A stretch of 64,000 bases of DNA from the NCBI RefSeq assembly GCF_001640025.1, contig NC_031671.1, forward strand, positions 1,674,001 to 1,738,000, given 5' to 3'. The stretch's first letter is position 1; every line of letters begins with the position of its first letter. Made by a program: the position numbers and the translations under genes. The DNA is from Sugiyamaella lignohabitans (lineage: Eukaryota; Ascomycota; Dipodascomycetes; Dipodascales; Trichomonascaceae). The notes below the pieces were generated by a model. The model saw only the letters and a list, made by a program, of their open reading frames with translations. It did no database searches and was not told the origin of the DNA. Positions 43,201 to 51,436 of this stretch are shown piece by piece.

Positions 43201-43405
43201 ATCCATGCTGCCGAGAATGTCAGGTCGACTTCAAAGGGGATTCACACTCGTTATCCTCTCCTACATCTCCATCTATGCCACCCTCTACGGCTTCCTCCAC
43301 ACGTACATGCTCCACCACCTCGTCAACTACCTCGCGGCCTGGCTCCTAGTAATCTACTTCGACGACCCCGGCGTCAGAACCCGAGTCGGACGATTCCTAT
43401 CGTGA
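40253..43405 (+). CDS. BST1: GPI inositol-deacylase (PGAP1)
   Basis: ER membrane lipase that removes the inositol-linked acyl chain of newly made GPI-anchored proteins, required for their export and quality control. The 1050-residue length fits the family. The N-terminal membrane anchor is at about 10-28. VPVLFIPGNAGSYKQGRS and the nucleophile Ser185 in GHSMGG follow, with the lipase domain to about residue 370. A lumenal beta-rich region leads to about eight C-terminal transmembrane segments. A small 12-bp tandem repeat (41015-41062) encodes four QEN/REN-type tetrapeptides inside the lipase domain. Intronless. The product would act on anchors such as that predicted for the yapsin-like protein. 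Confidence 0.96.
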   Translation: MVRSSFRLVAPVLGGLAALFVLATYLSFRIFNYDPNGCQMSWSRPVYTRVEGFTSSQSRMGNKYAIYLYREGGIDPAEVVVSRSNVPVLFIPGNAGSYKQGRSIASYCAKKTAELVGSGEGPAPKLDFFLADFQEDFTAFHGRTLLDQAQYLNDAIEYILSLYQGENGEGDGAPAPTSVVVIGHSMGGIVARTLVTLPNYIPESINTIITLSTPHTLPPLTFDKDITVIYDKVNQYWRRAFAKEKRYLQVGTSEQENEQENDRENDRENDLDHGPLAETSLISVTGGQSDTMVPSDYTAISSIVPASHGFTVFSSAVPFVWTGVDHLAMVWCAQLRQAVGDALFDIVDTTKPHRTIPLSSRMSVFKKHLLSGFEEEARQEDTDVPIHKIVLDHWNGVAQLLEVPDINGKLAIGPLSPNSAVWAPDYLKTSVKGKSPVLLCRLPQQVNSTSLAHLPSDYIDWTTGSGPEGQQSVLECVDLHQYSPKFPLVTDLSAIYPFEYDHGRHLSVHVQQDEHEKFPLIVHAVNKNTESHLTISPANSIVKITDSLLRLAFVGRTIRISNPFTHVSLDSVSSSLLSYKVRLNSAPFTSQCSTRQTYFLPYIRQYIDEPHESRIHVNALNRPITVVSHGASPFVPNTLPKTNVHLQVFVPQFSCADSESIMYSLSVSIDLLASLGNLAIRYRTLIASLPLAITCLIFLLQLEAYNGKGIFISFGDGLNAFTKGPLLILLLVCQVLYFALSQPFMRSIFLSLQIPSEYDNISALQDFNPDINQNDIFVGTSEVSLWGIVPLLILVSTGLCYMVHYLLKLLIDLSIFLPTFGSSSEPEPDLATNEITKDPKPRTLSTTKPQRRRRTIITSIVSLFVLFFIPYQIAFLAVFLRQLVNAGSSLRKIKLGSKQNNNNNNGDNSTINSILSTIRLNNNLYNFNMTIAIMFLWVSIINTPLLVIWIHNLSLQWSIAFSSRNNILAVLPSILLVQENASGSMLPRMSGRLQRGFTLVILSYISIYATLYGFLHTYMLHHLVNYLAAWLLVIYFDDPGVRTRVGRFLS
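41015..41062. repeat. Coding tandem repeat in BST1, 12-bp unit x4
   Basis: Units alternate CAGGAGAATGA(A/C) and CGGGAGAACGAC and keep the reading frame. Confidence 0.9.
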
Positions 43406-43745
43406 ACCCACTTTGTGTATCAATATTTATTAGACTTAAACTCCTTGGGTGGGGTCTGCCTCCGGCGGCTGGGGCTCCGCCCCAGACCCTGGTTGCTCCT
43501 CTCGCTGCGCTCGAGTCGTTTCGTCGACGGGTCCCAGCAAAATCTCCTGCGAAGCAGGAGCAACCAGGGTCTGGGGCGGAGCCCCAGCCGCTGGGGGCAG
43601 TCCCCCCTGGAAATACCCCACAGGGCTGGAGCCGCATCACCGCGAACGGCACCGCCAAATGCACGTTGCATCAAAGACTCCTACAGCTTCCACGCTGCTG
43701 TTGACTCCTGGATATTGAATCTGGTTTTACTACGCAATTACAAAA
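43406..43745. other. Intergenic between BST1 and the Asterix gene
   Basis: Filled largely by one full GC-hairpin unit. The remaining 145 bp must serve as the Asterix promoter. Confidence 0.75.
43457..43599. repeat. GC-hairpin element, full two-arm unit
   Basis: CTCTCGCTGCGCTCGAGTCG arm, linker with GTCGACGGGTCCCAGCA, CTCCTGCGAAGCAGGAG arm. The right end is mutated to GGGGGCA. GTC flanks both ends. Confidence 0.95.
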
Positions 43746-44222
43746 ATGGCTCCTCCTCCTGTTGATAAAAGACGTGCCGAGCTCGTTGTCCCGTATGTCC
43801 TGTAGATTGCTGATTCAGCTAAAGAAAAGAAGGAAGTGTACTAACATCAGCAGATACAGACATGTTCCCCAGAAGATCGAGGTGCCCTCGTCCATGTTCT
43901 CGAGCACTCTGCCATTAGCAGCAATGTTCCTCAGAAACAAGTAAGTATTCGCATCTTCTTCTCTCTCGAGGTTCACGAACTTTTTGAGTTGTCACTTTTT
44001 GCCTGTGGTACTAACAGCAACAGGATCCTGTCGTGGGCCGCTGTGTTCACCGCCATCCAAGTTTTCCTCAACGAGCCCACCATCCGACCAGCCGACGCCC
44101 AGCCAGGCTGGCTCACGGTCCTCACCTCGGCCATCGGTGTCCTGACCTGTTACATGGACTTTGTCATGCCCAAGAAACTGCCACCTGCTGCCGCCTCGGC
44201 CTCCGCTACCCCCTCTGCCTAG
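43746..44222 (+). CDS. PAT-complex subunit Asterix (UPF0139)
   Basis: Small ER membrane protein of the UPF0139/Asterix (WDR83OS) family, partner of CCDC47 in the PAT intramembrane chaperone for multipass proteins. Three exons are inferred: 43746-43792, 43854-43940 and 44024-44222, joining into 110 residues. Donors are GTATGT and GTAAGT, with branch sites GTACTAAC in both introns. The first acceptor is a NAGNAG (43850/43853) and the second has an alternative AG at 44017; all choices keep frame. The family pattern is a basic N terminus with YRHVPQK, then hydrophobic segments (ILSWAAVFTAIQVFL and WLTVLTSAIGVLTCYMDFV). Neither intron has a GC-hairpin copy. A Pro/Ala tail ends the protein. Confidence 0.82.
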
Positions 44223-44270
44223 GGACTGTAATATAATGCAAAAATAATTTTGACTACTGTACAACGGGCG

Positions 44271-44412
44271 TGCCTCCGGCGGCTGGGGCTCCGCCCCAGA
44301 CCCTGGTTGCTCCTGCTTCGCAGGAGATTTTGCTGGGTCCGTCGACGCAACGACTCGAGCGCAGCGAGAGGAGCAGCCAGGGTCTGGGGCGGAGCCCCAG
44401 CCGCCGGAGGCA
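44271..44412. repeat. GC-hairpin element, full two-arm unit
   Basis: Opposite polarity to the unit at 43457, with linker complement CGTCGACGGACCCAGCA. It fills the gap between convergent Asterix and BIK1. Confidence 0.95.
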
Positions 44413-44451
44413 TCCCCCCCGGAGAGTGTTTAGCTATTAAATATCGTCGAG

Positions 44452-46752
44452 TTAGAACTCTTCTTCGTACGGACAGTCGAGGCTTTCGTGGCCCTCGCGT
44501 TCGCAGAGTCCGCACCAGAGGGTGCGGCCCGCGGCAGGGTCGACTTTGGAGGGGCTTTTGTATATGGGGAGGTCGTGGCTGGAGAGTGGTGATTTGGTGG
44601 TTTGGGGGTGGTGATAGTCGTCTTCGCGGGAGGTTGGTAGGAGTTGGGGGGTGGTGGGCCTGCTGCCGCTGACGGTGCGGGAGGTGGGTGCCGAGCTGAG
44701 TTTGAGCAGCTCGATTTGCTTTTCGAGTTCCGCTTCTTTGAAGATTTTGGTCTCGACAATTGATTCGAGCTTTTCTATCTCGTCTTGCAGTTTTTGTCGG
44801 TTGATTTGTTCTTCTTCGTAAAGTGACCGGGTTAGTGTGAGCTCTTCTTGAAGACTGGTCTCGGTTGACGAGGATAACGATTGTTGCTGTTGGTCTTTTT
44901 TAGCAGTGTCGAGTTGAGTCTCAAGATCTTTGATTTTGGACTCTAAGTTGTCAATCTCTTTCAGTTTCATGTTCGATGTATCGAGATCGGATTGTGATTG
45001 CTTCACTTGCTGCTCAAGACTCTTGACTTTGCTTTCTAACAATGCCACCTCTTCTACCGCCAGTTCGTATTTCAGTTTGTCCTCTTTAGACGGCACGGCC
45101 GCCGCCTGTTCAGCGTGAGCTGTTTTCAGAGCCTCAATCTCTTTATTAGCCCCTTCTAGCGATGATTTGTGTTGAGTGACTTCGTGGGTTAAGGCTTGGA
45201 GCTTTTGCTTGTAGTCTTCCAGCTCGGATTTCGTGGTTGTTAGCTCTGAGTTGAGTCGAGTTTCAGCCTCTTTTGCTTCTGCTAGTTCTTTTTGTAATGA
45301 ACTGGTAAGCTTCTTTTCTTCTTGAAGTAACTTTCTTTCTTTAGCAAGCGCCTGTCGTTCTTCGGCAAGAGTGGCCTCTACCTGCTGAAGGGCTAGTGCT
45401 GAATTGCTGTTATCACCATCAGTAGCGGTCTCAGCAGCATTTTTCATGAGACTGCGATAATGCTCGACGCGTTCAGACGCTTCTTTCAATTCTTGTTCCT
45501 TTTCAAGCAGTTTGTTTTCGATATCAGCCAAATTCGACAGCTGCTGTCGAGCGCTTTCCTCGGACTTTTGTGAAAGTTTGAGTCCCTTTTCCAAAGAAGT
45601 GACCATGAACTGAAGCTCGGCAATACGGCCATGAATGACTTCAGCTTGCTCGGCATTTTCTTTCAGAGTCCTGATTTCTGTCTCATACACCTCAGCCGTC
45701 TCTTGCAAGTCCAGCTGAAGACTATCAATTGTAAGCCGGAATTCCTGACGGTTATTTTCGAATTCTGTACGGAGGGTGTTAATTTTACGGTCGCGCTCTT
45801 CAATAGTTTTAAGAAGTGTGTCAATGTCATAGGGACCAGCAGCTGAATCTTGCTTCTCTTCTTGAGACTTGGCAAGCATCTGAAACTCGTGAAGTGACTC
45901 TTCAACATCACGTAACAAAACAGCCTGTTCCTCAAGAAACTTGTCTTTTTCATTGATAGTAAGTTTAGCTTCTTCGAGCTCCCTACTAAGAGCAGCGATA
46001 CGAGCCTCGTCTTCGGCAGACTGTTGTCTGGTGACTCGGTTCACTGAACGTGATGCAGTATCAGGAGTCCTCACCGAGTTACTTCTGGAAATACTACCAG
46101 AACTTTGATGCAATGATGTATTAGAACCAGTAGTGGTGGTGCGTCTGCCTTGAGGAGGAGACATGAAATATGGGCCTTGAGGAGCCGGTCCCAGTCCAGG
46201 AGTCCCATTACCCATCAAATTGCCATTAGCAGTGGTATTTCTTCTAGGAGTAGTAGGTAAAGTAGGAACTAAAGATGTTCGTTTGGATATCGATGATGAC
46301 TTGGCTGATGGAGATGCTTGTAATGCTGCTGACTGTTGACCTTGTGAGTGGGGATGATGTAATTGAGGCCGGTTGACAGACCCTGGTCCCATACTCAGTC
46401 GATTCCTGGTAATCGATCCTGGAGGAGCTACTCCTGATATAGCACCATTAGGAGGCCCGGAATTTCTCAAACTGGAACCAATAAGTTTGGAGTAGGTGAT
46501 GAACAGACCTGTATTAGGTCGAGAGGTCGTGAAATATGACACTCCATTATAAGTGCCACTGTGTCTCCCTTGCGACTCATAATCTCCTATCAGCTCAACT
46601 CCAGCATACTCGCCAGGTTTCCCCTGAATCTTGCCAACAAAACGCAATATAGCACGTTGACCTTCTGGCAAAGTCACTGTATCGCCAATATTCAATCCCG
46701 TCCTAGTGAGACCCGATGGTCTAGGGGTCCGCGGAGTCAGCGGTGTCGACAT
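44452..46752 (-). CDS. BIK1: Bik1/CLIP-170-type microtubule plus-end protein
   Basis: Microtubule plus-end tracking protein that links dynein/kinesin function and spindle positioning. The 766-residue product has one N-terminal CAP-Gly domain (about 20-92), a basic Ser/Pro linker to about 230, a long coiled coil (about 235-690), and a C-terminal zinc knuckle CGLCEREGHESLDC (CX2CX4HX4C) followed by a terminal EEEF. The acidic-aromatic tail is the type bound by CAP-Gly domains. The usual CAP-Gly signature GKNDG reads G-R-H-S-G here. Intronless. Family assignment is strong; Bik1 versus Tip1 naming follows the yeast convention. Confidence 0.92.
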   Translation of the reverse strand: MSTPLTPRTPRPSGLTRTGLNIGDTVTLPEGQRAILRFVGKIQGKPGEYAGVELIGDYESQGRHSGTYNGVSYFTTSRPNTGLFITYSKLIGSSLRNSGPPNGAISGVAPPGSITRNRLSMGPGSVNRPQLHHPHSQGQQSAALQASPSAKSSSISKRTSLVPTLPTTPRRNTTANGNLMGNGTPGLGPAPQGPYFMSPPQGRRTTTTGSNTSLHQSSGSISRSNSVRTPDTASRSVNRVTRQQSAEDEARIAALSRELEEAKLTINEKDKFLEEQAVLLRDVEESLHEFQMLAKSQEEKQDSAAGPYDIDTLLKTIEERDRKINTLRTEFENNRQEFRLTIDSLQLDLQETAEVYETEIRTLKENAEQAEVIHGRIAELQFMVTSLEKGLKLSQKSEESARQQLSNLADIENKLLEKEQELKEASERVEHYRSLMKNAAETATDGDNSNSALALQQVEATLAEERQALAKERKLLQEEKKLTSSLQKELAEAKEAETRLNSELTTTKSELEDYKQKLQALTHEVTQHKSSLEGANKEIEALKTAHAEQAAAVPSKEDKLKYELAVEEVALLESKVKSLEQQVKQSQSDLDTSNMKLKEIDNLESKIKDLETQLDTAKKDQQQQSLSSSTETSLQEELTLTRSLYEEEQINRQKLQDEIEKLESIVETKIFKEAELEKQIELLKLSSAPTSRTVSGSRPTTPQLLPTSREDDYHHPQTTKSPLSSHDLPIYKSPSKVDPAAGRTLWCGLCEREGHESLDCPYEEEF

Positions 46753-47290
46753 TGCAACAAATGCTCACAAAACTCACAAAACGCACTATCCCCTAATTCA
46801 AAATCTTTATAACAAGTCTTTATAGCACTCTGAACAGTTTTTTGACTCCTGATAATCGCTCCTGTATTTCTCACACCTGACTACTTCACTCAGCTGTGCC
46901 GTTCACAACACAGATCAAATACCAGCTGTTCCCCAAAAGTCACAGTTTCTGTACTGAATACAATTTCATAAACCAAGACAGGTCGATACAGTTCAAAACG
47001 AGTCCGCAAGCAACTCTTCACCACTGACCTGGTAAGCTTGTTTCTCAGATCCGACTTATCAAACATTAAACGCGTCAACATGCTGGTCAATATATTTACG
47101 TGGGTTAGGGCAAAACAAACACATCCAGAAGGAATCTACGAACCAGCTGAACCAGTTCTACTACTGCCAGCTCTGAAAGAAAAATAAAACTTAATCAAAG
47201 ACGAGCAACCAGTCATTAACACTCTCACCACAAGCGAGAAAAACATCGCTTGATTCTGTACTTTGTCACAGGTTCATGGGGGTCGCTGAC

Positions 47291-47431
47291 TGCCTCCGGC
47301 GGCTGGGGCTCCGCCCCAGACCCTGGTTGCTCCTGCTTCGCAGGAGACTCGTGGGCACCGCCGAGAGAACGACTCGAGCGCAGCGAGAGGAGCAGCCAGG
47401 GTCTGGGGCGGAGCCCCAGCCCCCCGAGGCA
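47291..47431. repeat. GC-hairpin element, full unit with diverged linker
   Basis: CTCCTGC arm on the left, CGACTCGAGCGCAGC arm on the right. The linker has drifted, and the right end reads CCCCCGAGGCA. Confidence 0.92.
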
Positions 47432-47506
47432 CACCCTGACCCCAGAGTCTGAACCCCTGCAGCTACCCCTGAATTATCTATTCCGAGACAGGCCCTGCCA
47501 ACCGGT

Positions 47507-47512
47507 CACGTG
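47507..47512. promoter_or_regulatory. CACGTG E-box upstream of MIX14
   Basis: Perfect Cbf1-type palindrome 76 bp before the start codon. Cbf1 controls respiratory genes in several non-Saccharomyces yeasts; its use here is inference. Confidence 0.35.
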
Positions 47513-47587
47513 ACGCGCCACGAACCCTTGCCTGACGAAACTTTCGAGACGAGCATTCATCCTCCTCCACCACACAACACCTCAACA

Positions 47588-48111
47588 ATGTCGATGCTAC
47601 TGGACCAAGCACTGGTCGAGGACGTAAGTAACCCGGGCGGCGGTATGCCTCCGGCGGCTGGGGCTCCGCCCCAGACCCTGGTTGCTCCTGCTTCGCAGGA
47701 GATTCCCGGACCGTCGACGCAACGACTCGAGCGGAGCGAGAGGAGCAATCCGGGTCTGGGGCGGAGCCCCAGCCGCCGGAGGCATGTCCCCACCCCCCAG
47801 GAGAGACACTAACGGGCCCGCAGGTCGCCAAGTACTGTCCGGCGGTGTTTTTGGACTACCACAAATGTTTGCTGGGAGGAGATGCGTCCAAGTGTCTGGA
47901 GCAGCAGGAGGCGCTGGCCGCGTGTGTGAAGACAAAGGTGCCGTCGTTCGTCAAGATTCTGAAGGACTGTTCGGATAAAATGAAGGCCTATGAGGACTGT
48001 GTTCGTGAGAATCCCACGGTGCGGTCCAAATGCTTTGACTCGCTACAAGACATGCGCAAATGCTCGGCCGACTCGCTCAAACTCAAGGAACACGATGACG
48101 ACTCGAAATGA
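47588..48111 (+). CDS. MIX14: Mix14/Mic14 twin CX9C intermembrane-space protein
   Basis: Small mitochondrial intermembrane-space protein imported by the Mia40 disulfide relay. Exon 1 (47588-47623) encodes MSMLLDQALVED. The 200-nt intron (47624-47823; GTAAGT, ACTAAC, GCAG) contains a full GC-hairpin unit. Exon 2 is 47824-48111. The 107-residue product has four CX9C pairs: Cys17/27, 36/46, 61/71 and 82/92. It shares the pattern DVAKYCPAVFLDYHKC and VPSF...DCSDKMKAYEDC with yeast Mic14. No presequence, as expected for Mia40 clients. Without splicing, the initiating Met and first helix would be lost. Confidence 0.92.
47646..47784. repeat. GC-hairpin element, full unit, in MIX14 intron
   Basis: CTCCTGCTTCGCAGGAG arm, linker with CCGTCGACGC, CGACTCGAGCGGAGCGAGAG arm with loop GGA. 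It starts 22 nt after the donor. Confidence 0.95.
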
Positions 48112-48232
48112 TCCCGGTGGTTTTTTTTTCATTTATAGATTATCAGCATCATCTGTCTTAGTATTATGTAAATAGAACCCAATCTAGGCTGTCAGTTAGT
48201 GCTTCTCCAGACAGAGGGGGGGGGAGGGGGTC

Positions 48233-48294
48233 TGCCTCCGGCGGCTGGGGCTCCGCCCCAGACCCTGGTGGCTCCTCGAGCTTCGCTCGAGGAG
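48233..48294 (+). repeat. GC-hairpin repeat, single arm with extended second stem
   Basis: The second hairpin is a perfect 10-bp stem, CTCCTCGAGC-TTC-GCTCGAGGAG. It joins features of the two common subtypes. Confidence 0.93.
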
Positions 48295-49134
48295 AGGTGT
48301 CGGGTGGTCCAGATTCGGTTCTGGGGGGTTTGGAGCGGTTTGGACCTGGAATTGGAGTTGATGCCAGTGGCAGTTCGTGGTACTTAACTTGCTCAATTGA
48401 GGGAAAACGGTGATTTTGATGAAAACCCGCCAATGCCCCACCGAGAAAAGCCCCTGGTAAGGACGGTGATACTGGCAGAGCAACAGACCGTGGTCAATGG
48501 CTCGGTAGTTAGCAACCGGGACATGAACGCATCATTGTTTCTTGGCAGCAAGAAACCCCGTATTATTAATACCTGAACCACCGAATCACGTCTTCTACTA
48601 AGGGAGTTTGAGAAAAGAGGACGGTTTGGGCGAGTGCTTTAAGTGACGACCCAGACCCTAGCAAAGCTTTTTATAAATGCTTAAGTGATGCGACCAAAAG
48701 CAGCTACGTAAAAAGTCCACATCACGCATTCCAGTTTTTTCAGTCTATGAACACCCTTTCCTGAGACTTTTACGCTATTCATAAAACACTCGCGAACGAG
48801 CCGGTTCATCTCACGCAATGTCTCTGGGTATGTTCAGCGACAGTATGAGGTCACCACAGCCATAGCCCCGTCGGCGCCCAAAGGGCATTTGGCGAGGCAG
48901 GGGCCCGGGAAATATTTACCGTAGCTCTCAACTTGCACCTCCTCCGGCTGCATTCTTTCCACTCCCTCAGCCGCCAGAAACCCTGGCTCCGAAACAAACG
49001 CAATTGCCCACCACCATCGGTCCCCAACACCAGAGATCAATTCCAAAGAACAGAACCTCAACCTCGCGATCCAGACGCCTTTTATACACGTCTCAACGAA
49101 CCCTAACATCCGGGAGTTCTCAGGGGGTGGGTCG

Positions 49135-49273
49135 TGCCTCCGGCGGCTGGGGCTCCGCCCCAGACCCTGGTTGCTCCTGCTTCGCAGGAGTTTGCTGGGA
49201 CCGTCGACGTGCCGACTCGAGCGTAGCGAGAGGAGCCACGGGGTCTGGGGCAGAGCCCCAGCCGCCGGAGGCA
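49135..49273. repeat. GC-hairpin element, full unit, 3' of TRM112
   Basis: Reads as an exact reverse complement, 139 bp, of the unit at 49570-49708 in the TRM112 intron. Confidence 0.96.
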
Positions 49274-49430
49274 GGTCACGTGACCAGCGCCAGGGTCCAG
49301 ATACCGGTAGTCTGGAGAGCCAGGGGTGAGAGATTGGGGTGAATAATGGGGAAATATATATAGAGAAACGGGGCTGAGAACAGCCGTATAAATACAGAGG
49401 TGCCACGAGGGCGGATGGGTGCGGGGAGGT

Positions 49431-50017
49431 CTAGTTGGCGAGGTGGGGAGGCAGCAGGAAGTTGGCGATAGAGTTCTTGATGTAGTAGACATGGCCACAG
49501 TTGCGGCACGTCATTGAGCCCTCGGTGATGTGGGTCTGTGGCCGGGTTAGTTTGTGTGGACGGTGGATGTGCCTCCGGCGGCTGGGGCTCTGCCCCAGAC
49601 CCCGTGGCTCCTCTCGCTACGCTCGAGTCGGCACGTCGACGGTCCCAGCAAACTCCTGCGAAGCAGGAGCAACCAGGGTCTGGGGCGGAGCCCCAGCCGC
49701 CGGAGGCACAGACACTGTGGATAACTTACCTCTAGCAACAGGCTGTGGAGATCCTGTAGCAGCTGCTGGACTTCTGGGGCATCGGCGTCTTCGATTTCGG
49801 GTTTGGCAGATGGCAGGCTGGTATTTCCAAGGTCTTCTGCCACTTGTATCAGGGCGTGCCAGTCTAGTTTGGGGAGCAGGTTGAGAATCAGCTGGTGGTC
49901 GAAGTCGACTTCCTGCTGGACCAGTTGAGCGTCGGTGAACTTGAGCGGGAAGGCGTCGCTCGACCGGCTACAAGTGGACACCGCGCACTGAACAAAGTTG
50001 GTGGTCAGGAATTTCAT
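49431..50017 (-). CDS. TRM112: Trm112, activator subunit of methyltransferases
   Basis: Zinc-binding partner that stabilises and activates Trm9, Trm11, Bud23 and Mtq2, acting in tRNA, rRNA and release-factor methylation. Exon 1 is 50017-49730 (96 codons). The 194-nt intron (49729-49536; GTAAGT, CTAAC, CACAG) contains a full GC-hairpin unit. Exon 2 is 49535-49431. The 130-residue product keeps MKFLTTNFVQC, Cys11/Cys16, LDWHALIQVAEDLG, CRNCGHVYYIKNSIANFLLPPHL and Cys106/Cys109. Without removal of the intron, half of the zinc site would be lost. Exon 2 is bracketed by two identical inverted repeat units. Confidence 0.95.
49570..49708. repeat. GC-hairpin element, full unit, in TRM112 intron
   Basis: CTCTCGCTACGCTCGAGTCG arm, linker GCACGTCGACGGTCCCAGCA, CTCCTGCGAAGCAGGAG arm. 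Its end near the donor lies 20 nt inside the intron. Confidence 0.96.
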
Positions 50018-50242
50018 GCTGCTGCTCGTAAATCTACACACACAAATCAAATCCCAAAAAAAAAAATTTGCACTGAAAAGTCTGGTACCTTCAGGTCTGA
50101 TCTGATCTGTTCCTCACTATCAACTCTCACCTGAAATATTTATTTCGTCTCCTGCAGATCCTCCCACCACCAACCACGCGGCTGACAATTTATTTTTCAC
50201 CCCCCTCCTCCCCCGGGTAACTAACCCACCTACCCCTACGCC

Positions 50243-50383
50243 CGACTCGAGCGAAGCGAGAGGAGCAACCAGGGTCTGGGGCGGAGCCCCAGCCGCCGGA
50301 GGCGCACACCCCGGGAGACGCTGCCTCCGGCGGCTGGGGCTCCGCCCCAGACCCTGGTTGCTCCTCTCGCTTCGCTCGAGTCG
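50243..50383. repeat. GC-hairpin repeat, outward-facing pair
   Basis: Minus arm 50243-50303 and plus arm 50322-50383, with terminal ends 18 bp apart. Both second hairpins are CTCGAGCGAAGCGAG type. Confidence 0.93.
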
Positions 50384-50732
50384 GGCATGGGGGTCGGGAG
50401 ATAAGGGTTAGGGACGGTGTTATCGGGCGGGGTATGACAAGCAGCGGCATATTTGACACAGATTGGCGGTGATCGAGGGCGGATGTCCGTGGAGGCTAGT
50501 GGTGGTGGTGGTGGGTTTAGCCGTTCGTGGACTGGTGGTAAGGGGAGGAGAGGGTGTGTTAGGGGGGTTACGGTAACGGGTTAGGAGCGTGGTAGCTCGA
50601 TCGTACCAAAGTTTAACCGGATTATGCTTAGCAGCGGAGCCAGCCTGAACTGGGCAGAGGCCGTCCGTCAGATGGGTTCTCGAGGGGGTTTAGCAGACCG
50701 GTGCGGCTCGGGTCTTTTTCTTTTTGGTCACC

Positions 50733-50761
50733 GCAGCAGCAGCAGCAGCAGCAGCGGCAGC
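50733..50761. repeat. CAG trinucleotide tract
   Basis: About nine CAG-type triplets in non-coding DNA upstream of SLN1. Confidence 0.9.
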
Positions 50762-51131
50762 CTGGCGTGCACTTAGGGTCCCAATGCATGTCTGCAGCTG
50801 GTAATTCTGTAAGCTTGAACGGGCGTGAACTTTGAATTGTGAAATCTGAATCTCACCTCCCAAACCACAACAAGCAAAAACCGGCTCTCTGCAACGGCAC
50901 CCAAACTCAAACTGAATCATCCCATACGGCTTCTGATATCGGTCAGTCGGTTTATTTACTTTGACAGTTTTTTTTCCTGATTGAATTCTGCGATTTGGCT
51001 TGGATATTTCGTTTGTGTTGTTTCGTGACTTTTGTTTTTTTTGGATTTCATTTTTGTAATTTTGTTCGGTGATTTTTTTGGTTCATTTGTTTTGGCGATT
51101 TTGTTAGGACATTTTGGTTATCACATCCACT

Positions 51132-51184
51132 GATTCATTTGATTCATTTGGTTCATTTGGCTCATTTGGCTCATTTGGTTCATT
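51132..51184. repeat. Tandem repeat, 9-bp unit (G)NTCATTTG, SLN1 upstream
   Basis: Six imperfect copies of TTCATTTGG/CTCATTTGG about 250 bp before the SLN1 start. Confidence 0.88.
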
Positions 51185-51436
51185 ATTCACTGGACTATTG
51201 ACCTGACCTAGTTCTTGCATTCTGAGCTGTAATCTGGGTTTCATAGTTCACATCTCCCATCAGTTAGATCTTTTGGCAATCTCGAGATCTAGCAACACTC
51301 GTGCCCGTATCCTGTGAATCGGGACAGAAAACACCAGAAAACATCGAGCCACAATTCCATGGCTCGTTGAGAGGTCTAACCCGTACCAGCGTCTGCTCCG
51401 AGAGCTAGCTCCCACAAGGACTCCTCCTCCACAACC

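Larger units (their letters stand above)
46753..47587. other. Intergenic between divergent BIK1 and MIX14
   Basis: Contains one full GC-hairpin unit (47291-47431) and an E-box next to MIX14. No gene is supported. Confidence 0.7.
48112..49430. other. Intergenic between convergent MIX14 and TRM112
   Basis: Contains one hairpin arm (48233), one full unit (49135), and AT-rich DNA between 48400 and 48830. A short ATG frame at 48819 and a minus frame ending at 48834 have no recognisable product. A spliced gene or RNA may have been missed. Confidence 0.5.
50018..51436. other. 1.4-kb intergenic region between divergent TRM112 and SLN1
   Basis: Contains an outward repeat pair (50243-50383), a CAG tract (50733-50761) and a 9-bp tandem repeat in the SLN1 upstream region. 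A 76-codon minus ORF over the CAG tract is not convincing. Confidence 0.6.

Noticed and set aside
43060..43704. 214-codon plus-strand ORF overlapping the BST1 3' end
   Set aside because: It is an alternative frame of BST1 that then reads through a repeat unit.
48819..48866. ATG frame with nearby GTATGT, possible tiny gene
   Set aside because: Only 15 codons, and no matching branch and acceptor in a usable frame.
49547..50050. 167-codon continuous reading of TRM112
   Set aside because: The last third is translated intron repeat. A GTAAGT donor and the conserved CRNCGH exon downstream show the gene is spliced.
50690..50920. 76-codon minus ORF with an Ala run
   Set aside because: The Ala tract is a CAG microsatellite. 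There are no conserved features, and the remaining peptide looks random.
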